A stretch of DNA of 64,000 nt from Desulfovibrio sp. (GCA_031272715.1 JAISTH010000029.1:31886-95885); one strand, 5' to 3'. Numbered from the stretch's first letter, positions 9,230 through 19,580 are shown. Notes: generated by a model not told the origin, from the sequence alone. A program made the numbers and translations.

Positions 9230-10681
9230 TCACAGGAAGAACAGCCAGGTCGTCACCAGGAAGACCGGGATCAGTATCCCCACGGACCAGGCCATGTACC
9301 CGAAGAAGCTCGGCATGGGCACGCCCTGTTCCTCGGCGATGGACCGCACCATGAAGTTCGGGGCGTTGCCGATGTAGCTGTTGGCCCCCATGAAGACCGC
9401 GCCCGCGGAGATGGCCGCGAGGGTCCCCTGCATCGGCCCCATCAGTTGCGCCGCGTCGCCTCCCGCCGTGTTGAAGAACACGAGGTAGGTCGGGGCGTTG
9501 TCCAGGAAGCTGGAGAGCGCCCCGGTCAGCCAGAAGTACATGGCGTTCACCGGCTGCCCGTCGTGGGACACAAGGCGGATGAGGGGGGCGAGGGCGCCGT
9601 CGGTTCCGGCCCGCAGGATCGCGATGGCCGGGATCATGCTGATGAATATCCCGAAGAAGAGCTTGCCCACCTCGAGGATGGGGGCCCAGGTGAAGCCGTT
9701 GAGTTCCCGGCACCGATGGCTTGTCAGCTTCATGGAGAGGCCGGCGATGACCAGCAGCAGAACGTCCCTGAGCAGGTTCTGTCCCTCGATGGGGACGCCG
9801 TAGACGCTGGCCACCTCCCCCAGGGAGAGGAGACCCGAGGCCAGCACCACCGCCACGACCCCCAGCAGCAGGAGCAGGTTCACCTTGCCGTCGAGTCCCA
9901 GCTTCTCCTCCCCTCCCGCCGGATCCTTGGGCGCCGCGGGATCCTTGGGCGCCGCGGGAGAGCCCTCCCTGCGGAAGAGCGCGAAGTCGACGACGAAGAA
10001 CAGCGCGAGGAGCACCGCCGACACGAATATCGTCTTGGACAGCAGATGCACCGTCGTCCAGAAGAAGGTCACCCCCTTGAGGAAGCCCAGGAAGAGGGGG
10101 GGATCCCCCAGAGGCGTCAGGGATCCGCCGATGTTGGCCACGAGGAAGATGAAGAAGACCACCGAGTGGACCCTGTACCGCCTGTGTGCGTTGGCCCGCA
10201 GCAGCGGCCGGATCAGGAGCATGGCGGCCCCGGTCGTCCCCATCCAGCTCGCCAGCACCGTCCCCACGGCCAGGATGCCCGTGTTCACCAGGGGCGTGCC
10301 CGCGAGGGAACCCGTGAGGCGCACGCCTCCCGCCACGGTGAAGAGGGAGAAGATGAGGATGATGAAGGGGATGTACTCCAGCAGGATCGTGTGCAGCAGC
10401 ACGTAGGTGCCCGTGTGGAGGCCGTACGCCGCGACGCAGGGGACGAGGAAGGCCAGTCCCCAGAAGACCGCGATCTTGCCGAAGTGGTGCTCCCAGAAGT
10501 GGGGGAGCGTCAGGGGCATGATGGCGATGGAGAGCAGCATGCAGGCGAAGGGGATCACCCACAGCGCCGAGAGTTCCGCACCGGGGATGGAGGGGTGCGC
10601 CCCCTCCGAGGCCAAGGCGACATCTGGCAGACAGGCGGCCAGCAACAACGCGAGCCCCAGCATCCATGGACGTTTCGACAT
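9230..10681 (-). CDS. NhaD-type sodium:proton antiporter / ArsB-NhaD superfamily transporter
   Basis: Multi-TM with GGSLTPLGDPPLFLGFLKG and GANSYIGNAPNFMVRSIAEE; signal-like N-terminus from MSKRPWML. Confidence 0.8.
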   Translation of the reverse strand: MSKRPWMLGLALLLAACLPDVALASEGAHPSIPGAELSALWVIPFACMLLSIAIMPLTLPHFWEHHFGKIAVFWGLAFLVPCVAAYGLHTGTYVLLHTILLEYIPFIILIFSLFTVAGGVRLTGSLAGTPLVNTGILAVGTVLASWMGTTGAAMLLIRPLLRANAHRRYRVHSVVFFIFLVANIGGSLTPLGDPPLFLGFLKGVTFFWTTVHLLSKTIFVSAVLLALFFVVDFALFRREGSPAAPKDPAAPKDPAGGEEKLGLDGKVNLLLLLGVVAVVLASGLLSLGEVASVYGVPIEGQNLLRDVLLLVIAGLSMKLTSHRCRELNGFTWAPILEVGKLFFGIFISMIPAIAILRAGTDGALAPLIRLVSHDGQPVNAMYFWLTGALSSFLDNAPTYLVFFNTAGGDAAQLMGPMQGTLAAISAGAVFMGANSYIGNAPNFMVRSIAEEQGVPMPSFFGYMAWSVGILIPVFLVTTWLFFL

Positions 10682-11113
10682 GGCGACCCCTCCTCGCACA
10701 TGTTTGCGCCGCCCCCCGCCCTCGCCATCAAGGGCGGATGCGGCGCCACCCCGCAGGGACAGGGCATGTTTGCCCCCCCGGCGGTCAAATGTCAACGCGG
10801 TTCCGGTCCCGGGGCCGCCACGGGGCGTCCGGGTCCCATCCATCTCCATGGCCCACGGGGCCGTTCTCGGGACGGGGTGGACTTTTACGGCGATCGGGGG
10901 CATAGTGTCGGCAGCGCAAGGCTTCCCCCAACCCGCCGGGACGACGGATCCCGATCCTTCGCTCCCCCATCGCGCCTCGACGAAGCCGCATGCCGCGCCG
11001 ATCCCGTCAGACCTCGGTTTTTCTGCGCCCCCAGGGCGTTCCGACCACCCACGACACCGTCACTTGCGCCGCTCACGCGGTCGCCAGGCGACAAACGAGA
11101 AGGAGTCCCCCAC

Positions 11114-12037
11114 ATGAAGAAAACCCTGTCCCTCATCCCCCTGTGCCTGTGCCTCATGCTGGCCGTGGCCATGCCCGCCAAGGCGGCCCAAGCCGCCAAG
11201 GCCGTCACGGACTACAAGGAGTACCTGCCCGCCCACACCTACACCCTCAAGGATTCCCACGAGGTCAAGGGACGGCAGGGCATCGCGGCCGACGACAAGT
11301 TCTATTACGTCAGCGGCAGCAAGGCCATCTTCAAGTACGACCGGCAATTCAAGCTGGTGGCGTCCAACGAGCAGCCCTTCGAGGGCTATGCCATCCCCTC
11401 CAACCACATCGGCGACATCGACGTCTACAACGGCGAGCTGTTCATCAGCGCCGAGTGGTTCGAGGACGGCGTGGGCAAGGACATCCAGATCGCCATCCAC
11501 GACGCCGACACGCTGAAGTTCAAGCGCACCTTCAAGTTCGAGCCCTCCTCCGGCCAGCAGGAGGTCTCCGGGATCTGCGTGGACCGCGACAAGAAGACCG
11601 TGTGGATGTGCTCCTGGGTCGGCGAGGACAGCGGCCGATACCTCTACGAGTACGACCTTGCCACGGGCAAGTATCTGCGCAAGGTCCACATCATGCCGGT
11701 GCCCCAGTGGGTGCAGGGCGTCTTCTATTACAAGGGCGCCCTCTACCTGACCGCCGACGACGGCGAGGCCGACTACAACGAGCCCGACCACGTCTACCGG
11801 GTCAACATCACCAAGGACGGCACCTACGCGACGGTTGCCATCGAGAAGACCATCACGGAAGTGAAGCGCCAGGGCGAGATCGAGGGTCTGTGCGTGGATC
11901 CGGTGACGAACGATCTCATGGTCCTGTACAACCGCGGCGCCCGGATCATCCTGGGCATGCCGAAGGGCTTCTACGAGGGCTATGACAAGGAGATCTCCGA
12001 GGTCTATCGCTTCGCCATGGCCCCGGTCAAGAAGTAG
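11114..12037 (+). CDS. secreted hypothetical protein, possible beta-propeller
   Basis: Signal peptide MKKTLSLIPLCLCLMLAVAMPAKAAQA; blade-like FYYVSGSKAIFKYD, KTVWMCSW, LYEYDLATGKYLR. Confidence 0.75.
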   Translation: MKKTLSLIPLCLCLMLAVAMPAKAAQAAKAVTDYKEYLPAHTYTLKDSHEVKGRQGIAADDKFYYVSGSKAIFKYDRQFKLVASNEQPFEGYAIPSNHIGDIDVYNGELFISAEWFEDGVGKDIQIAIHDADTLKFKRTFKFEPSSGQQEVSGICVDRDKKTVWMCSWVGEDSGRYLYEYDLATGKYLRKVHIMPVPQWVQGVFYYKGALYLTADDGEADYNEPDHVYRVNITKDGTYATVAIEKTITEVKRQGEIEGLCVDPVTNDLMVLYNRGARIILGMPKGFYEGYDKEISEVYRFAMAPVKK

Positions 12038-12085
12038 CGCGGGCCGTTGACGGCCGCTTTACGTTCTCCTTTCTTTAACGTTCCA

Positions 12086-12188
12086 CTTCCCTTCAATGCT
12101 CCCCTTTCTTTAAATGCTCCCCTTCCCTTGAAACTCCCCTCTCTCGCTCCCGCGGGGGAGGGGAGCATTGAAGGGAAGGGGAGTTTTT
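12086..12188. repeat. 20-bp perfect inverted repeat with alternative pairings downstream of secreted-protein gene
   Basis: CTTCCCTTCAATGCTCCCCT (12086-12105) vs AGGGGAGCATTGAAGGGAAG (12159-12178); competing AAACTCCCC/GGGGAGTTT stem. Confidence 0.8.
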
Positions 12189-12284
12189 CGTCTCCATGCG
12201 TCCGGATCCTTTTGGCGCCAGCCTACATCCATGCCATACACAAGGACCATCAGCTGCGATCATGCAGAACGTCCCATGCAGGCG

Positions 12285-12917
12285 TCACTGCATCAGTTCC
12301 TGAATCATCTTTTCATGCCTTTCTAAACGTTTTTCCCAATCCTCTTTACCGAGATTTTTGAACTCTTCACGTGAGGTATAAAAGTTGCTGCAAATATCCT
12401 GTGCAACTGAGTATGCCTTATCATAGCCAGCTACGTCTGACAGCATGATTGAAGAGAATGTTCCGGCCACGCTTTTGTTTTCATCGAGACTTATCACAAA
12501 TGGCGAGGGCTGGAATTTTACCAGCGCATCAAAGTCGCTCCGCAAAACATCGCAGAAGAGGTATGCATTATTGTTTTCATAAAAAATCACTCCATCAACT
12601 TTAATTTCCCTCAGCACGTCCCATAAAACACATTGCACTTTTTGTCCATGTGCATATTTTTCACGATACTTGTCAATATTTTTATCTTCAAAAACAAGCC
12701 TCACTTTGTCACAGCCAACATTGTACAAAAACATAATGCCTAACCCAGCACACTCGGCATTCACAACATTTAAGACGATGATGAATTCGTCTTTCTGATC
12801 TACCGTGACTTGCCATTCGCCATATTGCTGACTCGTTTGCGTTTGCGCAAAAATAGCCGGCGATGCTGAAAAGAGCAACACAAATACTAGAATTGTGTAA
12901 AAAATCGCCCTTGCCAT
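12285..12917 (-). CDS. secreted hypothetical protein
   Basis: Signal peptide MARAIFYTILVFVLLFSASPAIFAQ; AT-rich composition. Confidence 0.7.
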   Translation of the reverse strand: MARAIFYTILVFVLLFSASPAIFAQTQTSQQYGEWQVTVDQKDEFIIVLNVVNAECAGLGIMFLYNVGCDKVRLVFEDKNIDKYREKYAHGQKVQCVLWDVLREIKVDGVIFYENNNAYLFCDVLRSDFDALVKFQPSPFVISLDENKSVAGTFSSIMLSDVAGYDKAYSVAQDICSNFYTSREEFKNLGKEDWEKRLERHEKMIQELMQ

Positions 12918-12929
12918 GATATGTCTGGG

Positions 12930-13247
12930 CTAGAAATTCATGCTGCGAAAAATCCTCAGCACTGCTTCACAGTCTTCTGGAGTTTTTCCTTGTGATTGAT
13001 TTTTCGCACTCTGGTACATACCCATCATGAATATACGCTTATAGAAATCCTTCTCATCTCCAAATGTCGTGTTTATCCATGTTTCCGTCTTTGCGATAGG
13101 CGCCTCGACATTCTCGCCGCAAGCAGTGGCCCTTCCGTAAATTGCGGCCAGCGTGGTCAGACGATCGATGTCCGAGCTGTCGTAGGCGATGCTTCCTGAT
13201 GGGAACAAAAGGAATGCGACAAGCGCAAGCAATGACAATATTTTCAT
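12930..13247 (-). CDS. small secreted hypothetical protein
   Basis: Start at internal MKILSLLALVAFLLFPSGSIA; same strand and compositional island as the previous gene. Confidence 0.6.
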   Translation of the reverse strand: MKILSLLALVAFLLFPSGSIAYDSSDIDRLTTLAAIYGRATACGENVEAPIAKTETWINTTFGDEKDFYKRIFMMGMYQSAKNQSQGKTPEDCEAVLRIFRSMNF

Positions 13248-13410
13248 CGTGGCTGTCCATGTTAATGTTTCCAAGATCCACTGCATCACGTTTCACGCAT
13301 GCGGCGCAAGCAGATCTCGTTCCCGTACATTCCAAGTCGCATCCCTGCATGGTCGCCTTCGCCCTGCCGGCTTCCGCCCAAGGCCGCCGCCCCCCTTTCT
13401 CACCCGCCCC

Positions 13411-16400
13411 TCAAAGCACCCCGGTCTCCATGTCCGTGCGGGAGCCGTCCGTCATGCAGAGCCTCTGCAGCACGATCTCGAGATACTCCCTGTGTCGGCT
13501 CAGGTAGAAGGAGAGCGTCTGGGCGAAATTCTCCCCGACGAGGCCGTTCAGAAGCATGACGCTGATCTCCTTCTCACGGGAGAGCACGAATTGGGATCTC
13601 GCCAGAAGCACGCACTCCTCGGGGGTCATCCCGGCGATCATGCGCAACAGGGTCTGCTGTGCCTGGGGCTGGTAGTAGTGGAAGTACATCATGTCCAGGG
13701 CGTTGGCGACGATGCCCACCTCGAGGCGGGGATCCGTCTCCCTGGCCAGTTCCAGCAGCCTCTCCGGCTGGGCGAGCAGCCCCAGGATGTTCCTTTCCGG
13801 ATACGCCAGCTCGAGGTGCGTGTACATCTCGAGCAACCGCTGCCACTTGTCGGCGTAGTCTAGGCGTCGGAGCCGGATGTTGTTGTTGCGGTCCGCGTAG
13901 CCCTCGATCATCCCGGCCACGGTGTCCGATGCGGTCTTGGAGATGATGGCCGCACCCACCTGCAGGAGGGCGCCGGGATCGGGCACGCCCGCCGCCGCCA
14001 GTATCCAGCGCAGGATGAAGTTGTACAAAATGGCCACGGGGATGGCCAGGAAGCTGCGGAAGATGTTGCCCACCACCGCCGCCTGGGGAAGCCCGCGGAA
14101 GATGTTGTGGCTGGCGAGATAGAACCCGTTGACCAGAGACATGACGGTGAAGAGCACGAAGGGGTGGGTGTTCACGGTCACGTCCAGCGTCCGCTCCAGG
14201 AGCAGGTACCGCACCCCGAGTTCCAGCAACGGCACGGAGAATCCCGTGTAGAGCAGGGAATCGCAGACCCTGGACACGTTGACGTAGCTGTTCCATCGCA
14301 GGAGGGACCGCTTCAGCACGCCGCCGCTCAGCACCGACTGGGCCACGTTCCGCAATGCGGTTATGCCGAACCAGATGATGGCCCCGAACCAGGCCAGGAA
14401 CCACCAGTTCTGTGTGTAGAGGAAGGTGAGCATCGCCGCCAGCAGCCCCACCAGGACCTTCAGGGCGTTCAGCACGCCGGTGTTGAGGTAGAGGGGGAAG
14501 AGCCTGTCCTCCCTGGTCTTCCGTTCCCGGTCCCGGAAGCGGTTCTCGGGCTTGACGACGCTCCCGAGGGTTATGACGTCCCCGGGTTCCGAGAAGACGG
14601 CCAGTTCCGAGTACTTCCATTCGCGCTTGGTGAAGTACCCGAGACGGGTCCACCCCAGCGTCTCGCGGCAGAAGCCCGCCCACCAGGATTCCCTGGGCGC
14701 CGTGTACACGGTGCTGGGATGGACCGCGATGCTCAGGGGCAACCGCAGGATGCGCCGGTTGCGTTTGATCCTGCGTTTCGCCCACCGCGTCAGCGTCTGG
14801 AGCTGGACCAGCCCCATGCCGTTGCGGATGCTCGCGTTGCTGGTGGAATCCGTGCCCACGTGGGAGCCAAGATGCCTGCGCAGGTACGGCCGCTGCAGTT
14901 CCCGCAGGTGCTGCAGGATGTCCCGCAGCACGTCCTGCCTGTCGGGATCCACATCCTGCCGGCCCGTCCTGCGCAGCATTCCGGACACGAGATATTTCAG
15001 GGGAAGGGGGCTGGGATTGTTGATGGCCTGCTGGAGTTCGCTGATGACCGCCAGGTGGGGCGTCTGGCCACGGCTGTATTCCCGCAGGTTGAAGGATTCC
15101 AGGTGCGTGATCCTTCCGCGGCACAGCCAGAGGATCTCGAGGACGTCCTCCGGGGAGAGGTCGGCCAGGTTGAGGCGGATGCGGGATCTTACCCGGAGCG
15201 TCTGCAGCCGGAGCGTCAGGGCCTCCGGCGTCACGGACGCCAGCAGGGGCATGCTCCAGTAGGTTCTGGGGTCCCGGGGCGGAATCAGCAGTTCCCCCCG
15301 TCCGAGCCAGTTGTCCTGCAACTCCTCGAGGGTCAGGGCGTTCAGGTAGGCCATCCGGTCCCGCAGGGCCTTGATCTCCTCCGTGGAAGGCTCCGGCGCC
15401 GCCTCGAGTTCCTGCACCTGCGCCTCCAGCTCCCTGAATCGCGCATCGAGGAGCGGGAGCACCCGCGTGTGGATCAGTTCGGCCAAGTGCAAGTCCGACG
15501 CCTGGCCGGCCCCCACGAATTCCAGGAAGCTGTTCCGGTCGATGGGAGGGGCGTCGATCCCGAGCTGCGCATTGAAGCGCCCCAGTATCGTCTCGTTCCA
15601 GAACTCCAACAGTTCCAGCACCCGGCGGGTGTTCCTCGCGCTGAGGTGCCGCCCTTCCTCCATCAGCTCCCGGATGCCCGGCTCGTTCAGGAATTCCGCG
15701 GCGTCGTCGATGTCCCGCAGGTTCGACGGCTCCCATATCAGGGCGATCTTGCGCCCCCTGAAGGGCACGTGGTACTCCAGCCCGATGTGCACGACGATGC
15801 CCATGATCTGGGCCGCCCGCAGGAGTTCGCTCACCGCGTCGACGCTGATGAAGTTGTAGTAGATGACGGTGATGAAGCGCAGCCCCTTGACCCAGGCGTC
15901 CATGATCAGGTGCGTGGGGTTCTTCCTGCCCTTCGTGTTGGAGTCGTGGACGTGGTTGTCCAGGGCCAGCTGGCTCTGGTTCTCCGGCATCTCCAGCAGG
16001 TGGTACCGGCGCAGAAGGTGGCGCACGACGCGCCTGTGGCCGACGCAGGCGCGCCGGAAGTCCCGGACCAGACGCAGCCGGAGCACCTTGTCGTCGCGGA
16101 TGCGCACGATGTCCTTCATGAGGGAGATGAGCACCCGGGCGGTGTTGTAGCGGTAGTCGGTCTGGGCCGAGCGGAGCACCTCCTGGTACAGATTGTCCAG
16201 GGCCGTCAGGCGACGGTCCGCCTGGTCGGCCTCTATGCTGTTGAGCAGGTTTATGACCGCCACGGCCATGCGGATGGAGTGGGGGGCGACCAGTTCCACG
16301 ATGCCGTGGGGATGCAGGGACACGTCGAAGAAGGGGCTGGATTGACGGCCGACATCCCCCTGGATGCTGTCGATGAGGGACAGGAGCCTGTGGTCCTGCG

Positions 16401-16449
16401 CGTCGAAGTAGACGGCGGGAGCGTTCAGGGTCTTCGAAGGCTGATGCAT
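13411..16449 (-). CDS. large uncharacterised membrane protein, soluble N-terminal half plus multi-TM region
   Basis: 1012-aa ORF; HPHGIVELVAPHS and FITVIYYNFISVDAVSELLRAAQIMGIVVHIGLEYH in N-half; hydrophobic segments in C-half. Confidence 0.85.
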   Translation of the reverse strand: MHQPSKTLNAPAVYFDAQDHRLLSLIDSIQGDVGRQSSPFFDVSLHPHGIVELVAPHSIRMAVAVINLLNSIEADQADRRLTALDNLYQEVLRSAQTDYRYNTARVLISLMKDIVRIRDDKVLRLRLVRDFRRACVGHRRVVRHLLRRYHLLEMPENQSQLALDNHVHDSNTKGRKNPTHLIMDAWVKGLRFITVIYYNFISVDAVSELLRAAQIMGIVVHIGLEYHVPFRGRKIALIWEPSNLRDIDDAAEFLNEPGIRELMEEGRHLSARNTRRVLELLEFWNETILGRFNAQLGIDAPPIDRNSFLEFVGAGQASDLHLAELIHTRVLPLLDARFRELEAQVQELEAAPEPSTEEIKALRDRMAYLNALTLEELQDNWLGRGELLIPPRDPRTYWSMPLLASVTPEALTLRLQTLRVRSRIRLNLADLSPEDVLEILWLCRGRITHLESFNLREYSRGQTPHLAVISELQQAINNPSPLPLKYLVSGMLRRTGRQDVDPDRQDVLRDILQHLRELQRPYLRRHLGSHVGTDSTSNASIRNGMGLVQLQTLTRWAKRRIKRNRRILRLPLSIAVHPSTVYTAPRESWWAGFCRETLGWTRLGYFTKREWKYSELAVFSEPGDVITLGSVVKPENRFRDRERKTREDRLFPLYLNTGVLNALKVLVGLLAAMLTFLYTQNWWFLAWFGAIIWFGITALRNVAQSVLSGGVLKRSLLRWNSYVNVSRVCDSLLYTGFSVPLLELGVRYLLLERTLDVTVNTHPFVLFTVMSLVNGFYLASHNIFRGLPQAAVVGNIFRSFLAIPVAILYNFILRWILAAAGVPDPGALLQVGAAIISKTASDTVAGMIEGYADRNNNIRLRRLDYADKWQRLLEMYTHLELAYPERNILGLLAQPERLLELARETDPRLEVGIVANALDMMYFHYYQPQAQQTLLRMIAGMTPEECVLLARSQFVLSREKEISVMLLNGLVGENFAQTLSFYLSRHREYLEIVLQRLCMTDGSRTDMETGVL

Positions 16450-16754
16450 GGCTTCCTCGACGTCCGCGCCGGGAAATGGCTACGCTTGGCGCGTCCCGGG
16501 GACGGGAGCGCATCGCGTTCGCCAGAGCGGAGGCGCGGCGACGCCGGCGCAATCGTGGACCCTCGTCCCGGTGCTGCCGACGGCTTCAGGGGGGAGTTCG
16601 AAAATCCGCAAAGGGCTCGCGACGCGGCCCCCTTGGCGCGTGCGATGGATCGCGGAATCGGGAGGTGGATACGCCCTCCCGATCCGCCTGTCATCCGGCG
16701 GAAGGGCCGGATGCGAAAAATTTCAACGCGTGCGGACCATGCCGTGGCATGCCG

Positions 16755-17516
16755 TCACAATACCAGTTCCCCCAGATGCTCCACCACCCGCCACGGCTGG
16801 ATCCTCTCCCTGGCCAGATCCTCCCTTGTGGCCTCGCCGCTGAGCACCAGCACGAAGTCGATCCCCGCGTTCTCGGCGAGACGCTTGTCCGTGGAAAGCC
16901 TGTCCCCGGCCATGACCACGGCCTCCTTGGGGTAGCGTTCCAGCACCGGGGAAAGGACGGCGGGATCGGGCTTGCCGAATATCATGTCGGGCACGCGCCC
17001 CGTGGCCTTCTCGTAGAGGGCCAGGAAGCTGCCGACGTCCGGCAGGGGGCCCAGCGGGTCAGGGCACACGAGGTCGGGATGGGTGGCGTAGAAGGGGATG
17101 TCGCCGTTGCGCAGGAGTCTCGCGGACACGGCGAGCTTCTCGTAGTTGAGTTCGGTGTCGTAGGAGAGGATCACGGCCTGGGCCCCTTCCGGGGACAGGG
17201 CGAGTTCCGGCATGGCCCGGGCGATGTGGGCCGTGTAGTCCCGGTTCCCCACGAGATAGGCCCTGGTGATGCCCTCCCGGCGCAAATGCGCCAGCAGAGG
17301 CTCGGTGGGGGAGAGGAACTGGTCGAGCCGGGCCGGGATCCCCATGCTCGTCAGCTTGCGGACGTAGGTGTCCGGGGCCTTCGAGGTGTTGTTGCTGAGG
17401 AAGCGGAAGTCGAGGTCGTCCCAGTGGCGCTGTATGAAGGCCACGGCGCCGGCGATGGGGATGTTGCCGAGATAGACCGTCCCGTCGAGGTCGAGGACGA
17501 GGCACCGCTTTTCCAT
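16755..17516 (-). CDS. HAD-IIA family (NagD-like) phosphatase
   Basis: MEKRCLVLDLDGTVYLGNIPI...FLSNNTSKA...GKPDPAV...MAGDRLSTDKRLAENAGI. Confidence 0.92.
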   Translation of the reverse strand: MEKRCLVLDLDGTVYLGNIPIAGAVAFIQRHWDDLDFRFLSNNTSKAPDTYVRKLTSMGIPARLDQFLSPTEPLLAHLRREGITRAYLVGNRDYTAHIARAMPELALSPEGAQAVILSYDTELNYEKLAVSARLLRNGDIPFYATHPDLVCPDPLGPLPDVGSFLALYEKATGRVPDMIFGKPDPAVLSPVLERYPKEAVVMAGDRLSTDKRLAENAGIDFVLVLSGEATREDLARERIQPWRVVEHLGELVL

Positions 17517-17675
17517 GTTCTTCCGCTCGCTCCCTGAGTGCTTGGATTCGGACCGTTGGCCCCAACCGTTCCGCAAGGGCCGGCCGGCCCCGCGTATCAA
17601 GATCGGGCCCATCCGGCGCCGGGAGTCTGGACGCCGGAAGGGCCCGCGCATATGCCGGATCGACGGATCCGGGCG

Positions 17676-18956
17676 TTACATCAGCCACCTCATGGGCACG
17701 AGGGAGAGTTTGGGGAATATCACCAGCAGGAACAGGATGACCACCTCCGCGATGACGAACGGCAGCATCTTGCTCACCAGGTTCTGTATCTTGATGTTGC
17801 CGATGCCGCACACGACGTAGAGCACGGTTCCGACCGGCGGGGTGATGACCCCGATGCCAAGGTTCAGGATGAACAGCAGCCCGAAATGGTACGGATCGAT
17901 GCCCGCCTGCAGGATGAGGGGATAGAAGACCGGGGCGAAGATGAGCACGTTGGGGGTCAGGTCCATGACCATGCCGGCTGCGAGCAGGAAGAGCATGATG
18001 ACCATCAGCAGGATCGTCGGGGAGTCGATGAAGGGGGAGAAGAGGTTCGCCACTTGGTTGGGTATCTGGGCGAGGGTGATGAAGTAGGCCACGGCCGAGG
18101 CCGTTGCCACAACCAGCATGACGACGGCGGAGGTCCTGGCCGCCGCGGCGCTCACCCTGAGCAGTTGCCGGAAGGAGAGTTCCCTGTAGTAGAGCATGCA
18201 CACGCAGATGGCGAAGATGGCCGCGAAGGCGCCGCCTTCCGTGGGGGTGAAGATGCCGAAGCGGATGCCGCCAAGCAGAAGGACCGGCAGCATGAAGGCC
18301 GGGCTTGAGTCCTTCACGATGCGGATGGCTTCCTCACGGGTGAAGGTGATGGTCTCCGTGTAGCCGTCCTTGCGCACGATGAAGAACCACACGAACATGA
18401 GGGCCATGCCCAGCATCAGGCCCGGGAACAGGCCTATCATGAAGAGGCGCGTCACCGAGAGGCTCACGGTGGCCCCGAGGATGATGAAGTTCGTGCTGGG
18501 AGGGATGATGGGGCCGAGGATGGCGCTGGAGGCGATGAGCCCTCCCGCACGTCCGGGATGGTATCCCGCCTGGGCCATCATGGGGAGCAGCAGCCCCCCG
18601 AGGGCCGCCGCCTCGCCCACGGAACTGCCCATGAGGCCGGCGAAGATGACGCTGGCGACGATGGCGGCATAGCCGAGACCGCCCTTGACCCGCCCGATGA
18701 GCAGTTGGGCCAGTTGCACCACGCGCTTGGAGAGCCCTCCCGCCGCCATGATCTCCCCGGCGAACACGAAGAAGGGGATGGCCATGAGGGGATAGTTGTT
18801 GGCCCCGTCCAGCATGATGTTGGGGATGGTCATGATGTCCCACATCCCCGAGGTGTACATGAGCACCATCGCGCACAGCACGAGAACCAGGGAGATGGGG
18901 ATGCCCATGCACAGGAAGAGGAAGAGGCTCCCGAAGAAATAGTAGAGTTCCTGCAT
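17676..18956 (-). CDS. dctM: TRAP transporter large permease DctM
   Basis: GIPISLVL, PFFVFAGEIMAAGGLSKRVVQLAQ, PPVGTVLYV. Confidence 0.95.
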   Translation of the reverse strand: MQELYYFFGSLFLFLCMGIPISLVLVLCAMVLMYTSGMWDIMTIPNIMLDGANNYPLMAIPFFVFAGEIMAAGGLSKRVVQLAQLLIGRVKGGLGYAAIVASVIFAGLMGSSVGEAAALGGLLLPMMAQAGYHPGRAGGLIASSAILGPIIPPSTNFIILGATVSLSVTRLFMIGLFPGLMLGMALMFVWFFIVRKDGYTETITFTREEAIRIVKDSSPAFMLPVLLLGGIRFGIFTPTEGGAFAAIFAICVCMLYYRELSFRQLLRVSAAAARTSAVVMLVVATASAVAYFITLAQIPNQVANLFSPFIDSPTILLMVIMLFLLAAGMVMDLTPNVLIFAPVFYPLILQAGIDPYHFGLLFILNLGIGVITPPVGTVLYVVCGIGNIKIQNLVSKMLPFVIAEVVILFLLVIFPKLSLVPMRWLM

Positions 18957-18959
18957 GGC

Positions 18960-19499
18960 CTAAACCTCCTTCTCGGCGCGGAGGAACTCCGAGGCGGGCT
19001 TGCGCACCAGCCGCACCAGATCCCTCAGATGGATCACGAAGGCCGAGATGGCCATGATGGGAAGGCTGCCGTTGATCAGCCCCATGTTGATGCCCGTGGC
19101 CACCGAGTAGGTGTCGTAGGTCTGCTGCACCATGACGATCCCGCCGACGATGAGCAGGACGAGGGCGGCGAGACCGAAAAGCGAGGCGATGATGTCGATG
19201 GTCTTGCGGGTGATGCCGCTGGTCAGGCCCACGAACATGTCCACCGCGATGTGCTTGCCGCGGTAGAAGGCCTCGATGGAGCCGAAGAAGGTCACGTACA
19301 TGAAGAGGAACCGGGCCCACTCCTCGCTGGGAGCGAAACTCGAGCGGAAGACGTACCGCAGGAACGCGTTGTAGAAGACGAGGCCGATCATCCCGAGGAA
19401 GATGGCCGCGCAGAACACCTCGAAAAGGAACTCCCCGATGGTGGTTTCGCCTATCGCGGGCGTCGCGTGTGGATCCTTTGGCGCTTCCGGAGTGGACAT
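18960..19499 (-). CDS. dctQ: TRAP transporter small permease DctQ
   Basis: Four-TM protein between DctM and DctP; EEWARFLFMYVTFFGSIEAFYRGKHIAVDMFV. Confidence 0.92.
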   Translation of the reverse strand: MSTPEAPKDPHATPAIGETTIGEFLFEVFCAAIFLGMIGLVFYNAFLRYVFRSSFAPSEEWARFLFMYVTFFGSIEAFYRGKHIAVDMFVGLTSGITRKTIDIIASLFGLAALVLLIVGGIVMVQQTYDTYSVATGINMGLINGSLPIMAISAFVIHLRDLVRLVRKPASEFLRAEKEV

Positions 19500-19537
19500 G
19501 GCTATCTCTCCTGATGACGGCCGCACACGTGGATGCG

Positions 19538-19573
19538 GAAAAAGGGCGGATTCCCTCTCGGGGAATCCGCCCT
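19538..19573 (-). terminator. intra-operon terminator between dctP and dctQ
   Basis: AGGGCGGATTCCC-loop-GGGAATCCGCCCT with U tract on the minus strand. Confidence 0.8.
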
Positions 19574-19580
19574 GCCCTAA

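Noticed and set aside
9921-9962. Two 18-bp repeats (GGATCCTTGGGCGCCGCG) in the antiporter gene
   Set aside because: Encodes a short AAPKDP loop repeat; ordinary microsatellite-like variation
13574-16552. 992-aa minus-strand ORF
   Set aside because: Alternate-frame shadow of the same gene
14107-16935. 942-aa plus-strand ORF
   Set aside because: Antisense to the 1012-aa membrane protein; Arg/Gly/Pro-rich shadow typical of high GC third positions
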